A stretch of DNA of 64,000 nucleotides, taken from the NCBI GenBank assembly GCA_965220485.1, contig OZ244832.1:4216001-4280000 (forward strand). Reading direction: 5' to 3'. The stretch comes from Aldehydirespirator sp965220485 (GTDB lineage: Bacteria > Actinomycetota > Acidimicrobiia > Acidimicrobiales > Aldehydirespiratoraceae). A program made the translations under genes and the position numbers. A model generated the notes under the pieces. It saw only the letters and a program-made list of their open reading frames with translations, ran no database searches and was not told the origin of the DNA. Shown one piece after another: positions 1 to 7,959 of the stretch. Position 1 is the first letter of the stretch; each line of letters opens with the position of its first letter.

Positions 1-77
1 GAGGCCAAGAAGAAGAGCACTACGCACACGCCGATGCTGGCGGCAAGGCGATGGGGAGGGTGAGGCCACGTTGACAT
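1..77 (-). CDS. N-terminus of a lipoprotein, paralogue of the 20178-21416 gene (partial)
   Basis: Read on the minus strand from the ATG at 77, this encodes about 25 residues ending at the window edge, with a short n-region followed by a hydrophobic stretch (IGVCVVLFFLA). It matches, residue for residue over most of its length, the signal peptide of the lipoprotein gene at 20178-21416 (IGVCAALFFLT before its lipobox). The rest of the gene, if present, lies left of the window. I infer a second copy of the same secreted protein or a duplicated fragment; which of the two cannot be told here. Confidence 0.6.
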   Translation of the reverse strand, partial: MSTWPHPPHRLAASIGVCVVLFFLA

Positions 78-150
78 GGTCGGTACTCGACGCTAGTTAC
101 TCCGTGTCCCGCCGTCGCGTCAATCCTCAGAGCGCCCTTGGATGCCAGGG
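1..150 (+). repeat. Left copy of a long direct repeat (mate at 21329-21481)
   Basis: The stretch contains the lipoprotein start and about 75 bp upstream. It aligns by eye, in the same orientation and with small indels, to 21329-21481; the best block is the 16-mer CGTCGCGTCAATCCTC at 113-128 (mate 21433-21448). The two copies bracket about 21 kb of mostly defence-related genes. It may continue left of the window. Confidence 0.7.
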
Positions 151-702
151 CACGGCCCTTGGATTCCGAGCATGGCCAAAGCTGCCGCCACCAAACAGTG
201 CGGCGTCGCGTCAATCCTCCGGTGTTCGGCGCGACCGAGAAGGCCAGCGACGAGGCCGCCGCCGACCTGCTCACCCAGCGCATGCAGGGTCGTCAGCTGA
301 GGCGTTCGACGATAGCGCATGCAAGTCCACGAGAAGACGGCCTGGATGCTGCCAAGCATGCTCGTCTGAGCCGCTCGGTCCGCAAGACCCGCCGGTCGGG
401 CCGCGCTGTTGTACACGTCTTCGGACCGACGGGATCGGTTCAGCCGCCGCAGGCAGAAACGAGAGCCTCGGCCCGTGCCGTTCGGCCGTGACGGCACAAG
501 CAAGGCCCTCAGTCGCGTGGGTGGCGAGCACGCCTGCCTGACCCCAGCCGCTTCCGCGGCAACAAGGCGAAGCCGCACTGGAGCAAAACCTCGCGGTGCG
601 GTGTTCCAGAGCGGCGCGCTTGCGCTCGCGAGTCGACTACCGCTACTGTACTGAACACACCCATTTTGCGTCTGCATCGGGACAACATGGAGATCGGTGA
701 CA
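151..702. other. No intact gene; probable degenerate DNA
   Basis: Several frames are open by high GC content but none has convincing protein features. The 16-mer CGTCGCGTCAATCCTC recurs a third time at 204-219. A short plus-frame near 318-350 reads like the VHEKTAWML segment seen in some DDE transposases, but nothing around it supports a full gene, so I only suspect an old insertion remnant. Confidence 0.4.
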
Positions 703-1078
703 ATGGGGCGACACAGTGCACGAACGGACGGCATCACAACAGCACGGCACACGAGGGTTCTCGCACTCCGGCCATTTGCAGCCCTATTAGCGCTGGTGGC
801 CGTCGTTGCTTCGGCCGGTGGCATAGACGGTCCAGTGTCGGCGTCCGCGCTTAGAACGTGTGCGGATAGGCGCTCCACAGCGTTTTGAATCGCTGGTAAC
901 ACAGGCATCACTGCTACTGTTTCTCACCTATCTGCGCTGCCTCTTAGCGACAACTGGCCAAATACAGGCGCATCAGACGATACCAGCCAGTCGAGTACAC
1001 TTGAGGATCTATTGACGGAGGAACGTCCTGCTGTCGTGGACGAATCCACACCACACAAGGGTAACGCTCGACGGTGAG
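703..1078 (+). pseudogene. Broken 5' part of a secreted subtilase (signal peptide and propeptide)
   Basis: From the ATG at 703, preceded by GGAG at 690-693, the frame encodes a clear signal peptide (Arg-rich n-region, then ALRPFAALLALVAVVASA). An in-frame TGA at 886-888 interrupts it, after which the same frame continues with propeptide-like sequence (including LEDLLTEERPAVV) to a TGA at about 1078. The next frame over then carries the subtilase body at 1088-1933. I infer that all three pieces were once one secreted S8 protease, now broken by one stop and one frameshift near 1060. Alternative: an unrelated small secreted protein upstream of a truncated protease. Confidence 0.55.
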
Positions 1079-1087
1079 GGCAATCTC

Positions 1088-1933
1088 TTGTCTGTCGTCG
1101 AAATTGAAGCTACCATGCCAGCGGGAATCGACACATCGAATCCCGACCTCTATGTAGTTGGGGGCATCAGCTGCGCCACTGGCAATGGCGATGACTGGAA
1201 AGACACGCACGGCCATGGTATGTCTTTGGCTGGAGTTGTAGAGGCGAGACGCAACGGACAAGGGACCATCGGGATCGCACCGGGAGCGGACCTCTATTCT
1301 GTGCGTGTGTTCGCGGATGAGATCGTAGTTTCAGAAGAGGCCGTACTCTGCGGCCTTCAATGGGTGTACGATAATGCAGACACGATTGATGTGGCCCTGG
1401 TGGCCTTCAATCGCCCGGATAGTTTATCAACTGATGTATCGGGTTGTGAATCAGCCCGAATGAGACGAGTGTCTTGTCGGTTGCTCGATGCCGGAGTCGC
1501 CATCGTAACCGCTGCTGGAAATCAGAAAACAGATACGTCAGGCTTCGTTCCTGCGAAGTTGGGTGAGGTCATTACGGTTGGGGCAATAGTCGATTTTGAT
1601 GGGATTCCTGGTGGATTTGGATCTCCAACATGCGGACCGGGGATTGATGACACAATCGCCGACTTCAGCAATACAGGGCCGGTTGTCGATCTCTTTGCCC
1701 CCGGTGTCTGTATTGAGACGACGAGGCTTGAGGGTCACGAATGGACCGTTGATCCCAGTGGAACCTCGCTAGCGGCGACCCATGTAGCAGACGCCGCAGC
1801 CGTCTACAAGGCCTGCCATGGGGATGCCACGCCGGATGAAGTACGCGCGGCGCTCTTGAATGCCGCTGAGACGGTGTATGTCGATCAGATTGAATTGTCC
1901 GTTGTTGCGGTAATTCCATTCTGCAACCCATGA
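1088..1933 (+). CDS. Subtilisin-like (S8) protease body, N-terminally truncated and probably inactive
   Basis: The 281-residue frame has the oxyanion-hole AAGN (Asn145) and the serine block GTSLAATHVA (Ser227), plus a histidine block THGHGMSLAG (His43) in which the usual second His of HGTH is Ser. The aspartate block, expected as DTGID before the NPDL segment, reads PAGID, so the catalytic Asp appears to be lost. The usual start region and signal peptide sit in other frames upstream (703-1078). The TTG start is only the first available start in the open frame. The stop overlaps the next gene by four bases (ATGA), suggesting coupling to the membrane protein at 1930. The stretch is more A/T-rich than the window average, in line with horizontal gain and decay. 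Confidence 0.65.
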   Translation: MSVVEIEATMPAGIDTSNPDLYVVGGISCATGNGDDWKDTHGHGMSLAGVVEARRNGQGTIGIAPGADLYSVRVFADEIVVSEEAVLCGLQWVYDNADTIDVALVAFNRPDSLSTDVSGCESARMRRVSCRLLDAGVAIVTAAGNQKTDTSGFVPAKLGEVITVGAIVDFDGIPGGFGSPTCGPGIDDTIADFSNTGPVVDLFAPGVCIETTRLEGHEWTVDPSGTSLAATHVADAAAVYKACHGDATPDEVRAALLNAAETVYVDQIELSVVAVIPFCNP

Positions 1934-2373
1934 CCGCTGCAATGTGGACAGGTATGGCTCGATGGCTCAACAGTCATATCAGTCCGCGTCGGATTGTGCT
2001 CGCTGCACTTGGTTGCTGGCTGCTGATTTCTGTATACATGCTTGTAGCTCTCGGCGAAGAACTTGATATGGACGCGGTCTTCCCTGGATTCGAGAATCCC
2101 GGAGGACGAACGATCTCGTACGGTCCCTTGCACGGCCCGACGCCGACGAATCCGCCTTCTGCCGTTGTGGCTGCGTTCGTTGCTGTCGGTGTTGTTGTCG
2201 GGCTTCCTGCCGTGCTTCCGCGGCGGTGGTTCTCGATCACCTTGAATGTGAGCGCGATCATGATCGGGCTTGCACTTGCAGGAACTATTCTTCGTCTCGG
2301 GATACTGTTGGCTCCTGTGCTCGCTCTTCAAGTGTGGGCGCTTACTGGATCGCGCGATACGACGCGTCGCTAG
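1930..2373 (+). CDS. Small membrane protein coupled to the subtilase
   Basis: This 147-residue protein starts at an ATG that overlaps the stop of the S8 frame (ATGA), a typical translational-coupling arrangement. About three hydrophobic segments are visible: residues 20-41, 77-96 and 103-133. A polar loop rich in Pro and Gly (residues 43-76) separates the first from the rest. No family motif is recognisable. The coupling suggests that it worked with the protease, for example as its membrane partner, but this is inference and the protease itself looks broken. Confidence 0.6.
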   Translation: MTAAMWTGMARWLNSHISPRRIVLAALGCWLLISVYMLVALGEELDMDAVFPGFENPGGRTISYGPLHGPTPTNPPSAVVAAFVAVGVVVGLPAVLPRRWFSITLNVSAIMIGLALAGTILRLGILLAPVLALQVWALTGSRDTTRR

Positions 2374-2495
2374 CACAGACGGCAAGTCCCGTTGGTCCCA
2401 GGTGGAATTGCAGCTAGACGGGAGGGATCAGTTGCAGCGTCGGCGGGAGTGGCTCGAGGGCACCCGTTCAGTCTGGCTGTGTGTACGGTATGCGC

Positions 2496-2726
2496 ATGGC
2501 ACGCGTCAACGTTTATGTGCCTGACGACCTGGCCGAACGCGCCAGAGCGGTAGACCTGAACGTCTCGGGGCTGGCGCAGGACGCCATCCGTCGCGCTCTC
2601 GACACTCGTGCCGCGAACGACTGGTTGGACGATCTCGCCTCTCTCGAGCCTGTCGGGATCGACCCCGAAGTGGTGAGAGAGGCAGTTAGATCCGCTAGAT
2701 CCGCCAAGGACGAGTTTGGGCTCTGA
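2496..2726 (+). CDS. CcdA-like type II antitoxin (orphan)
   Basis: From the ATG at 2496 the protein starts MARVNVYVPDDLAERAR, the beta-strand and first helix of a ribbon-helix-helix fold, followed by LNVSGLAQDAIRRAL and an acidic, disordered-looking C-terminal half of the kind that wraps a toxin. In-frame starts at 2481 (GTG) and 2490 (ATG) are possible, but the 2496 start gives the family-typical N-terminus. Antitoxins of this group bind their operator and a CcdB- or PIN-like toxin. No toxin gene follows: the next gene is hsdR, convergent, ending at 2774. It may be a remnant of a lost pair, or act on a distant toxin. Confidence 0.7.
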   Translation: MARVNVYVPDDLAERARAVDLNVSGLAQDAIRRALDTRAANDWLDDLASLEPVGIDPEVVREAVRSARSAKDEFGL

Positions 2727-2773
2727 GCGCTCGCTTTGGCGGCGTCCCACGCCCCTGGGTCCTCGTCGGCTGC

Positions 2774-5700
2774 CTACGGCGCTGATGGTGTGCCCCAGCG
2801 GCGGGCGATTACTCGATCTCTGTCTTTGGGGTCGGTGATAGGGATGGTGGAGGTTGGGGTTCGGAGCCAGAAGGTGTCTTGGCCGTCTTTGTGGTCTTGG
2901 ATGGGGTGGTTGGATGGGCCGATGCTGATGCGGGCCAGGTGGTTGCCGTTGATGGTGTGGAACTCCCAGGTGACGAGGGACGTGGTGGAGTCGCCGAGGC
3001 GGGAGCGGATGAGGTTCTGCAGGTGCTGGCCCCAGAGGTCTTGGTCGCCTCGCTGGCCTCGTTTGGAGAACGTGGCGTAGTCGTTCTCGAGGCCATGGAC
3101 CGAGCCGTCGTCGGCCACGCCTATCAGGAGGGTGCCGCCGAAGCCGGAGTTGGCGAACCCTGCGATGGTCTTGATGGCGGCGTCTTCGGGAGCGCAGCCC
3201 TTGCGCTGCTGGTGGATGTCCCAGCGCAGGGTGGACTTGTACTCTAAGAACTCGGACTCCCGGTCGGGGCCCAGCAGGTCGCCGATGGGACATGTCCGCT
3301 GGCGGGCGACGGTGGCACGCCGTTGCACCTCGACGGCGAAGATGTCCATGACTTCGGCTTGGAGCTCGTCGCTGTCGAGGTAGCTGAAGATCAGGTCGCT
3401 GTTACGGTCGCGCCGTGACAGCAGGGCCTTGAGGTAGCGCTCGGGGAATACGTGGTCGCGGAAGGTGGCCTCGTCGTTGTTGACCGCCTGGTTCTGGATC
3501 TCGGCGTCGGCCACCAGGTCTCCGGCGGCGGCCTCGAACACCAGGCGGTCCTCGTCGGTCCAGTCGGTGCCGAAGCGCTCGTTGATGCGGGCGATGATCT
3601 GCGACAGGCGCTCGTGCTCGGGGTCGGTGGCGGGGCCCGTGCCCGAGAAGATGGTGGTGACCTCACCCTCGCCGCCGGGCAGCTCGATAGAGCCCTCGAA
3701 GGCGATCTCGTGACGCAGGTGGGTCAGTTCCACCTCGGAGCCCAAGTCGATGCTCTGGCCGTGCTCGCGGTCCCGGATCAGTGCGGCCAGCGCCCGGCAG
3801 AACAGGTAGTCGCGTTCAAGATCGGGGTTGCGAAACGGCACTATCAGCGACAGGAACCCGTACACCCGCACGAACCGGCCGAGAGCGTCGCGGAAGGACT
3901 CCTGGTCGTCATCTGCCAATCCGTTGAAGCGGTCGACCGCGGGTTGCAGGGCGGCGTCGATCTGGGCGTGGGCTCCCTCGCCCAGCAGCAGGGCCGCGGC
4001 CCGCTCGATCTCGCCGGTGTCGAGCACTCCGAAGCCGTCCAGGTCGCGGCGGGTGTCGAACAGCAGGTTGGGGTCGCTGGGCGGGGCGACCGTCTTGCCG
4101 TGGTACACCGCGAACGCGTCGCCGACCTCTTCGGCGTCGTTCACGAAGTCCATCACGAACGTGGCCGACTTGTCGGGGTGGATGCGGTTGAGCCTCGACA
4201 GGGTCTGCACCGCGGCGAGTCCGGTGAGGGTCTTGTCGACGTACATGGCCGCCAGCTTGGGCTGGTCGAAGCCCGTCTGGAACTTCTCGGCCACCACCAT
4301 GATCTGCCACTGGTCGGTGTCGAACTGGGCGGCGGTCTGGGACTCCCCGAAGCCGTTGGCCCGCGACTCGGTCAGCCCCTCGACCTCGCCCGAGAACGCC
4401 ACCAGCACTCCCAGGTCGTAGCCCAGGTCGGCGGCGTAGGCCTGCAGCGCGCGCCACATGCGCACCGCGTGGGGCCGCGACGAGCACACCACCATGGCCT
4501 TGGCCTTGCCGGTGATCTGGCGGGCGATCTTGGTGCGGAAGTGCTCGACGATGATCTCGGCCTTCTGGGCCAGGTTGTCGGGGTGCAGGGTCACGAAGCG
4601 GGCCAGCGCGCTGCGGGCCTTGGCGGTGTTGTAGGCAGGGTCGTCGAGGATCGCCTTCTCCAGGTGGTAGTACCGGTTGTAGGTGACGTAGCCGGCCAGC
4701 ACGTCGCAGATGAAGCCCTCCTCGATGGCTTGGCGCATCGGGTACAGATGGAACGGCTCGTGGCGGCCGCTGGCGCCCACCTCGCCGAACAGTTCCAGGG
4801 TGCGGCCCTTGGGCGTGGCGGTGAAGGCGAAGAACGACAGGTTGGGCTGGTGGCCCCGGGCGACCACCGCCTCCGCCAGCAGCGCATCGACGTCGGCCGG
4901 CTCCACATCCGTGTCGGCTTCGACTTCGGGCTCGGCCGACCCCAGGGCGCGGCGCAGTTCCTTGGCCGCCTCGCCGGTCTGTGACGAGTGTGCCTCGTCG
5001 ACGATCACCGCGTAGTCGCGTTCCGGCAGCGACTCGATCTTGTCGAAGATGAACGGGAACTTCTGCAGCGTGGTGACGATGATGCGGGCCTGCTCGCCGG
5101 CCAGGGCCTCGGCCAGTTGGGCCGAGTCCTCGTCGATGCGTTGCACCACCCCGATGGCGTGCTCGAACTGGCTGATGGTGTCTTGGAGCTGGCGGTCGAG
5201 CACGACCCGGTCGGTGATGACCACCACCTTGTGGAACACCATGGCGTCGTCATCTGAGTGCAGCGACGACAGCCGATGCGCCAGCCAGGCGATCGAGTTG
5301 GACTTGCCCGATCCCGCCGAGTGCTGCACCAGGTAGCTGTAGCCGACGCCGCGCTGTTTGGCGTCGGCCTCCAGGCGGCGCACCGCGTCCCACTGGTGGA
5401 ACCTCGGAAAGATCACGTTCGGACGGGCCCGCGATCCCTTCGATGCCCTCTCCACATGCACGAAGCGGCCCAGGATGTCCATCCAGGCGTCGCGGCTCCA
5501 CACCTGCTCCCACACATACGCAGTGCGATGCCCGTCGGGATTCGAGGGGTTGCCCGCGCCGAGGTCGCGGCCCCGGTTGAACGGCAGGAACCGGGTGCGG
5601 GCGCCGGCCAGGCGGGTGGTCATCATCACCGAGGACGGATCGACCGCGAAGTGCGCCATGCCCACTCGGCCCAGGGTCCGGTTGTTGGGCGGCCGGTCGC

Positions 5701-6277
5701 TCCGGTACTGGGCGACGGCGTTCTCAACGCTCTGGCCCGTCAGTGGGTTCTTCAGCTCGGCGGTGGCCACCGGCACGCCGTTGACGAACAGGCCCAGATC
5801 GACTGTGCGGCCGCTGGACGGATCGAACGGCAGCTGCCTGGTCACCGAAAGCACGTTGGCCTCGTAGGGGGTCGCCAGCTCCGGGGTCAGCCCATGCGCG
5901 GGCCGGAAGTACGCCAGCCGGATAGTGATGTTGCGGTCGACCACCCCGCGGCGCAGCACATCCACGGTGCCCCGCTTGTCCAGTTCAGCAGCCAGCCGCT
6001 GCACGAACCCGGACTGCGCCCGACTCGGATCGCCGCCGTAGGCCGTGTCCACGAGGCGCGCCCACTCGCTCCCCTGAGTAGCGCCGATGAACTCGAACAG
6101 GTCGGCAGTGTCGACGCCTGCCTCAGCGTCAAAGTCCCGCGGCCCATCCCCGACATTGCCGATCTTCGCTTGCCGATACCCGCCGTGCTCGACCAGCCAT
6201 CCAGCGATATGCGCCTCAAACGCCGCCTCGGTGACAGAACTCACGCCGCCACTCTCCTCCACGGCCTCAACGTCCAA
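2774..6277 (-). CDS. hsdR: Type I restriction enzyme R subunit with C-terminal AlbA_2 domain
   Basis: The 1167-residue protein is the motor and nuclease subunit of a type I restriction-modification system. In order: a RecB-like nuclease (VDLGLFVNG near 159-167 and AELKNP at 173-178 give the D...ExK signature), Walker A HSAGSGKS (319-326), DEAH (427-430), a TATPKG motif III, and the helicase motif VI segment QTLSRLNRI. The last roughly 165 residues are a different domain: EFLEYKSTLRW, then KTIAGFANSGFGGTLLIGV, characteristic of the AlbA_2 (Schlafen-type) nucleic-acid-binding domain. That fusion makes it longer than ordinary HsdR (about 1000 residues). Its partners hsdM and hsdS are on the same strand but at 15.2-18.5 kb, separated by other defence genes. 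Confidence 0.9.
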   Translation of the reverse strand: MDVEAVEESGGVSSVTEAAFEAHIAGWLVEHGGYRQAKIGNVGDGPRDFDAEAGVDTADLFEFIGATQGSEWARLVDTAYGGDPSRAQSGFVQRLAAELDKRGTVDVLRRGVVDRNITIRLAYFRPAHGLTPELATPYEANVLSVTRQLPFDPSSGRTVDLGLFVNGVPVATAELKNPLTGQSVENAVAQYRSDRPPNNRTLGRVGMAHFAVDPSSVMMTTRLAGARTRFLPFNRGRDLGAGNPSNPDGHRTAYVWEQVWSRDAWMDILGRFVHVERASKGSRARPNVIFPRFHQWDAVRRLEADAKQRGVGYSYLVQHSAGSGKSNSIAWLAHRLSSLHSDDDAMVFHKVVVITDRVVLDRQLQDTISQFEHAIGVVQRIDEDSAQLAEALAGEQARIIVTTLQKFPFIFDKIESLPERDYAVIVDEAHSSQTGEAAKELRRALGSAEPEVEADTDVEPADVDALLAEAVVARGHQPNLSFFAFTATPKGRTLELFGEVGASGRHEPFHLYPMRQAIEEGFICDVLAGYVTYNRYYHLEKAILDDPAYNTAKARSALARFVTLHPDNLAQKAEIIVEHFRTKIARQITGKAKAMVVCSSRPHAVRMWRALQAYAADLGYDLGVLVAFSGEVEGLTESRANGFGESQTAAQFDTDQWQIMVVAEKFQTGFDQPKLAAMYVDKTLTGLAAVQTLSRLNRIHPDKSATFVMDFVNDAEEVGDAFAVYHGKTVAPPSDPNLLFDTRRDLDGFGVLDTGEIERAAALLLGEGAHAQIDAALQPAVDRFNGLADDDQESFRDALGRFVRVYGFLSLIVPFRNPDLERDYLFCRALAALIRDREHGQSIDLGSEVELTHLRHEIAFEGSIELPGGEGEVTTIFSGTGPATDPEHERLSQIIARINERFGTDWTDEDRLVFEAAAGDLVADAEIQNQAVNNDEATFRDHVFPERYLKALLSRRDRNSDLIFSYLDSDELQAEVMDIFAVEVQRRATVARQRTCPIGDLLGPDRESEFLEYKSTLRWDIHQQRKGCAPEDAAIKTIAGFANSGFGGTLLIGVADDGSVHGLENDYATFSKRGQRGDQDLWGQHLQNLIRSRLGDSTTSLVTWEFHTINGNHLARISIGPSNHPIQDHKDGQDTFWLRTPTSTIPITDPKDRDRVIARRWGTPSAP

Positions 6278-6362
6278 CCCATCCTAGAGCGGCGGCTCCC
6301 ACGCCATGCTCAGCGCCGGGCGGGGATGCTGCCGGTGGTTCGACGCCTGCCGCGGGCCGTGT

Positions 6363-6527
6363 TTATGTGGTCTGGGAGCGCCTGTGGTGCCTGCCCCGCC
6401 GGAACAGCCATTTTGGGTACCAGGACTCGGGCAGGGCGCCCCGGTTGACGATGATGCTCGGGTACGGGCTCGGCTCGTAGAAGTCGTGTCGTTCGCCGGT
6501 GTCTTCGGGCGCTTCAGACGAACTCAT
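6363..6527 (-). CDS. 54-residue conserved small protein, copy 1
   Basis: The ATG at 6527 gives 54 residues with a core SPYPSIIVNRGALPE and a basic C-terminus (RRGRHHRRSQ). A near-identical core (SPYPSTIVNRGALPE), same length and same basic tail occur in a second gene at 7308-7472 on the other strand, which argues that both are real. A GTG at 6536 would add three residues and overlap the stop of the upstream membrane protein (GTGA), suggesting translational coupling with it. No family is recognised. The tail after the aromatic/tryptophan segment could associate with membrane or nucleic acid; that is a guess. Confidence 0.6.
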   Translation of the reverse strand: MSSSEAPEDTGERHDFYEPSPYPSIIVNRGALPESWYPKWLFRRGRHHRRSQTT

Positions 6528-6750
6528 GTCGGTCACCCTAGTGCTAGAAGAGCGCCAATGAGGAGGGCGGTGCCGACGAAGGTCACGACCGCTTGGACGC
6601 CACCCCAGAACCTGACCCGACCGATCACTTCCTCGTTGCGGCGGTAGTGGTCCATGAGGGTCTGTACTAGGTGTCTCTGGAGCGCCCGGTGTCCACCGTC
6701 GCGGTTGGAGAAACCTTGCACGAGCAGGTTGACGTCGGGGGCTTCGTGCC

Positions 6751-6787
6751 ATCGCAACGGCATGTGGTGCAGGAGGTACCAAATCAC
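6751..6787 (+). repeat. 37-bp direct repeat, copy 1 (mate 6825-6861)
   Basis: The 37 bases starting ATCGCAACGGCATG are repeated exactly 74 bp downstream at 6825-6861 with a 37-bp unique spacer. The duplication breaks the membrane protein gene it lies in. Confidence 0.9.
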
Positions 6788-6824
6788 CTAGGCGCCCGGG
6801 CCGGTGAGCAGCGCGATCCAGATG

Positions 6825-6861
6825 ATCGCAACGGCATGTGGTGCAGGAGGTACCAAATCAC
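6825..6861 (+). repeat. 37-bp direct repeat, copy 2
   Basis: Exact mate of 6751-6787; the flanking bases on both sides differ, so the repeat ends are sharp. Confidence 0.9.
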
Positions 6862-7189
6862 ACCGCTCGCCGAGGCGAATGCGAGCGCGAGGGCGGCACC
6901 AGCGCCGAGCCGAACGCCGGTGGTCTCGGTGGCGGGCGCGGCGATTGCGTTGCTCACGATGGCCGCAACCGTGAGGAACCCCACCACAAGGAACGCCGAA
7001 CGCTGTTGGCTGGCCGCGAGCCGGGCGTCCTGTTTCTTGCGGAGGTCGCGAGCTTCGGTCAGGAGCAACTCCCAAACCTGAGGTCCGCCTGGGCGACCGT
7101 CGCGGCCGGTCATCGCGGCCTCTCCAGCACACTGGCGCTAGATCGGCCATCCTTCATGCCGCCACTCGGGGCGATGGATATACACGGCA

Positions 7190-7250
7190 ACGATATAGTA
7201 ACCATCAGATAAGCTATTATAGCTTTTAAATGATTGAAAATCAATCTTCA
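7190..7250. promoter_or_regulatory. A/T-rich patch with two palindromes
   Basis: In otherwise GC-rich DNA this patch contains a perfect palindrome AAGCTATTATAGCTT (7211-7225) and a second, GATTGA-AAA-TCAATC (7232-7246). It lies about 60 bp upstream of the second 54-residue protein gene (7308), so it may be that gene's promoter and operator, or a junction in the island. No -35/-10 pair is certain. Confidence 0.4.
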
Positions 7251-7307
7251 TCAGCTTAGCCGCTACGTGCACTCTCACCGGTGCCGTCCTCGCGGTAGGT
7301 TGAGACC

Positions 7308-7472
7308 ATGGGAGAGGGTGACGCCATGGAAGCGCCCGACATGTCCGAGGACATCCCGAGTCGGTACGGGCCTTTCGAACTGAGCCCGTACCCGAGCACG
7401 ATCGTCAACCGCGGTGCACTGCCCGAGGCCTTCTTCTTCTGGCGGCGTTGGCGTCGACGCAAGCCCGCCTGA
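7308..7472 (+). CDS. 54-residue conserved small protein, copy 2
   Basis: The ATG at 7308 opens a 54-codon frame ending TGA at 7472. It shares with the gene at 6363-6527 the core SPYPSTIVNRGALPE (one change), the same total length and a basic, Trp-rich C-terminus (FFFWRRWRRRKPA). The N-terminal 20 residues are acidic and diverged. Unlike copy 1 it has no adjacent membrane protein gene. An A/T-rich palindromic patch lies just upstream. The conservation between two oppositely oriented copies within 1 kb is the main reason for calling it a gene; its function is unknown. Confidence 0.55.
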   Translation: MGEGDAMEAPDMSEDIPSRYGPFELSPYPSTIVNRGALPEAFFFWRRWRRRKPA

Positions 7473-7693
7473 CCCCGGTCCGCTGACCGATTTCCAAGCG
7501 CAGTGGTAAGGGTGCGCGCCCAGGGCCAGAGGTGGCTGGAGTAATGGAAGCAGCACACCCCGCACAGCTACCTGCCGACAGGGCCTTGCTTGACGAGGTG
7601 CATCCTGACGCGTGGCAGTACAGGATCGCTCCCGGCGCCTTCTACCACGAGGTGAAGGCCGACTCCCGGGCGCGAGGGTGCATGAAAGCGGCC

Positions 7694-7959
7694 ATGACCG
7701 AGATCAACGAGCGTCAGGCAACGCTCGCAAGTGCAAATGGCACGAGAGTTGACGCAGGCGACGATCGCGGAGTTCTTGGATGGACCAGTCGGAGGTGTCC
7801 AGGCTGGAGCGCTGTAGCAACATGATGCTGTCGACACTCCGCTCGTTCATCCGAGCGACCGGCGGCGATCTCTAGCTCATCGTGACATTCACCGACTCCG
7901 AGCCCGTTGAGCTCCTCGTCGGCTACAGGACCACCAACCCAACCGCCGAAGGGCGCTAG
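7694..7959 (+). pseudogene. Decayed XRE-type (HigA-like) antitoxin
   Basis: Three frames together spell a familiar antitoxin: MTEINERQATLASA (from 7694), then ARELTQATIAEFL in the +1 frame (from 7737), then MDQSEVSRLERCSNMMLSTL (from 7780) followed by RSFIRATGGDL, an in-frame TAG, and LIVTFTDSEPVELLVGYR. The helix-turn-helix and the conserved C-terminal strand pair are typical of XRE antitoxins of RelE/HigB-type toxins. Two frameshifts and one stop make it non-functional. The frame immediately upstream (from about 7544) may hold more of the operon but is not recognisable. Confidence 0.6.

Larger units (their letters stand above)
6533..7113 (-). pseudogene. Three-helix membrane protein split by a 74-bp duplication
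   Basis: The N-terminal half (from the ATG at 7113) has a soluble segment with TEARDLRKKQDARL, then two hydrophobic helices around AFLVVGFLTVAAIVSNAIAA and GAGAALALAFASASGVIW, ending in YLLHHMPLR. The second half (from 6787) repeats IWYLLHHMPLR and continues with a polar region and a last hydrophobic helix (FVGTALLIGALLALG). A 37-bp direct repeat (6751-6787 and 6825-6861) shifts the frame between them. Removing one 74-bp unit restores a single open frame of about 168 residues. The 3' end overlaps or abuts the 54-residue protein gene at 6363. Function unknown; the topology (cytosolic N-terminus, paired helices) resembles small membrane effectors, without a diagnostic motif. Confidence 0.6.

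Noticed and set aside
120..911. Long open minus frame at the left end
   Set aside because: High-GC open frame without motif or plausible codon pattern. It runs opposite to the better supported signal-peptide frame at 703.
3452..4984. 510-residue plus-strand frame opposite hsdR
   Set aside because: Antisense shadow of hsdR, which has all catalytic motifs in place.
6751..6861. CRISPR-like repeat-spacer-repeat (37-37-37)
   Set aside because: Only two repeats, inside a coding frame, no cas genes, and the other two similar pairs have unrelated repeat sequences.
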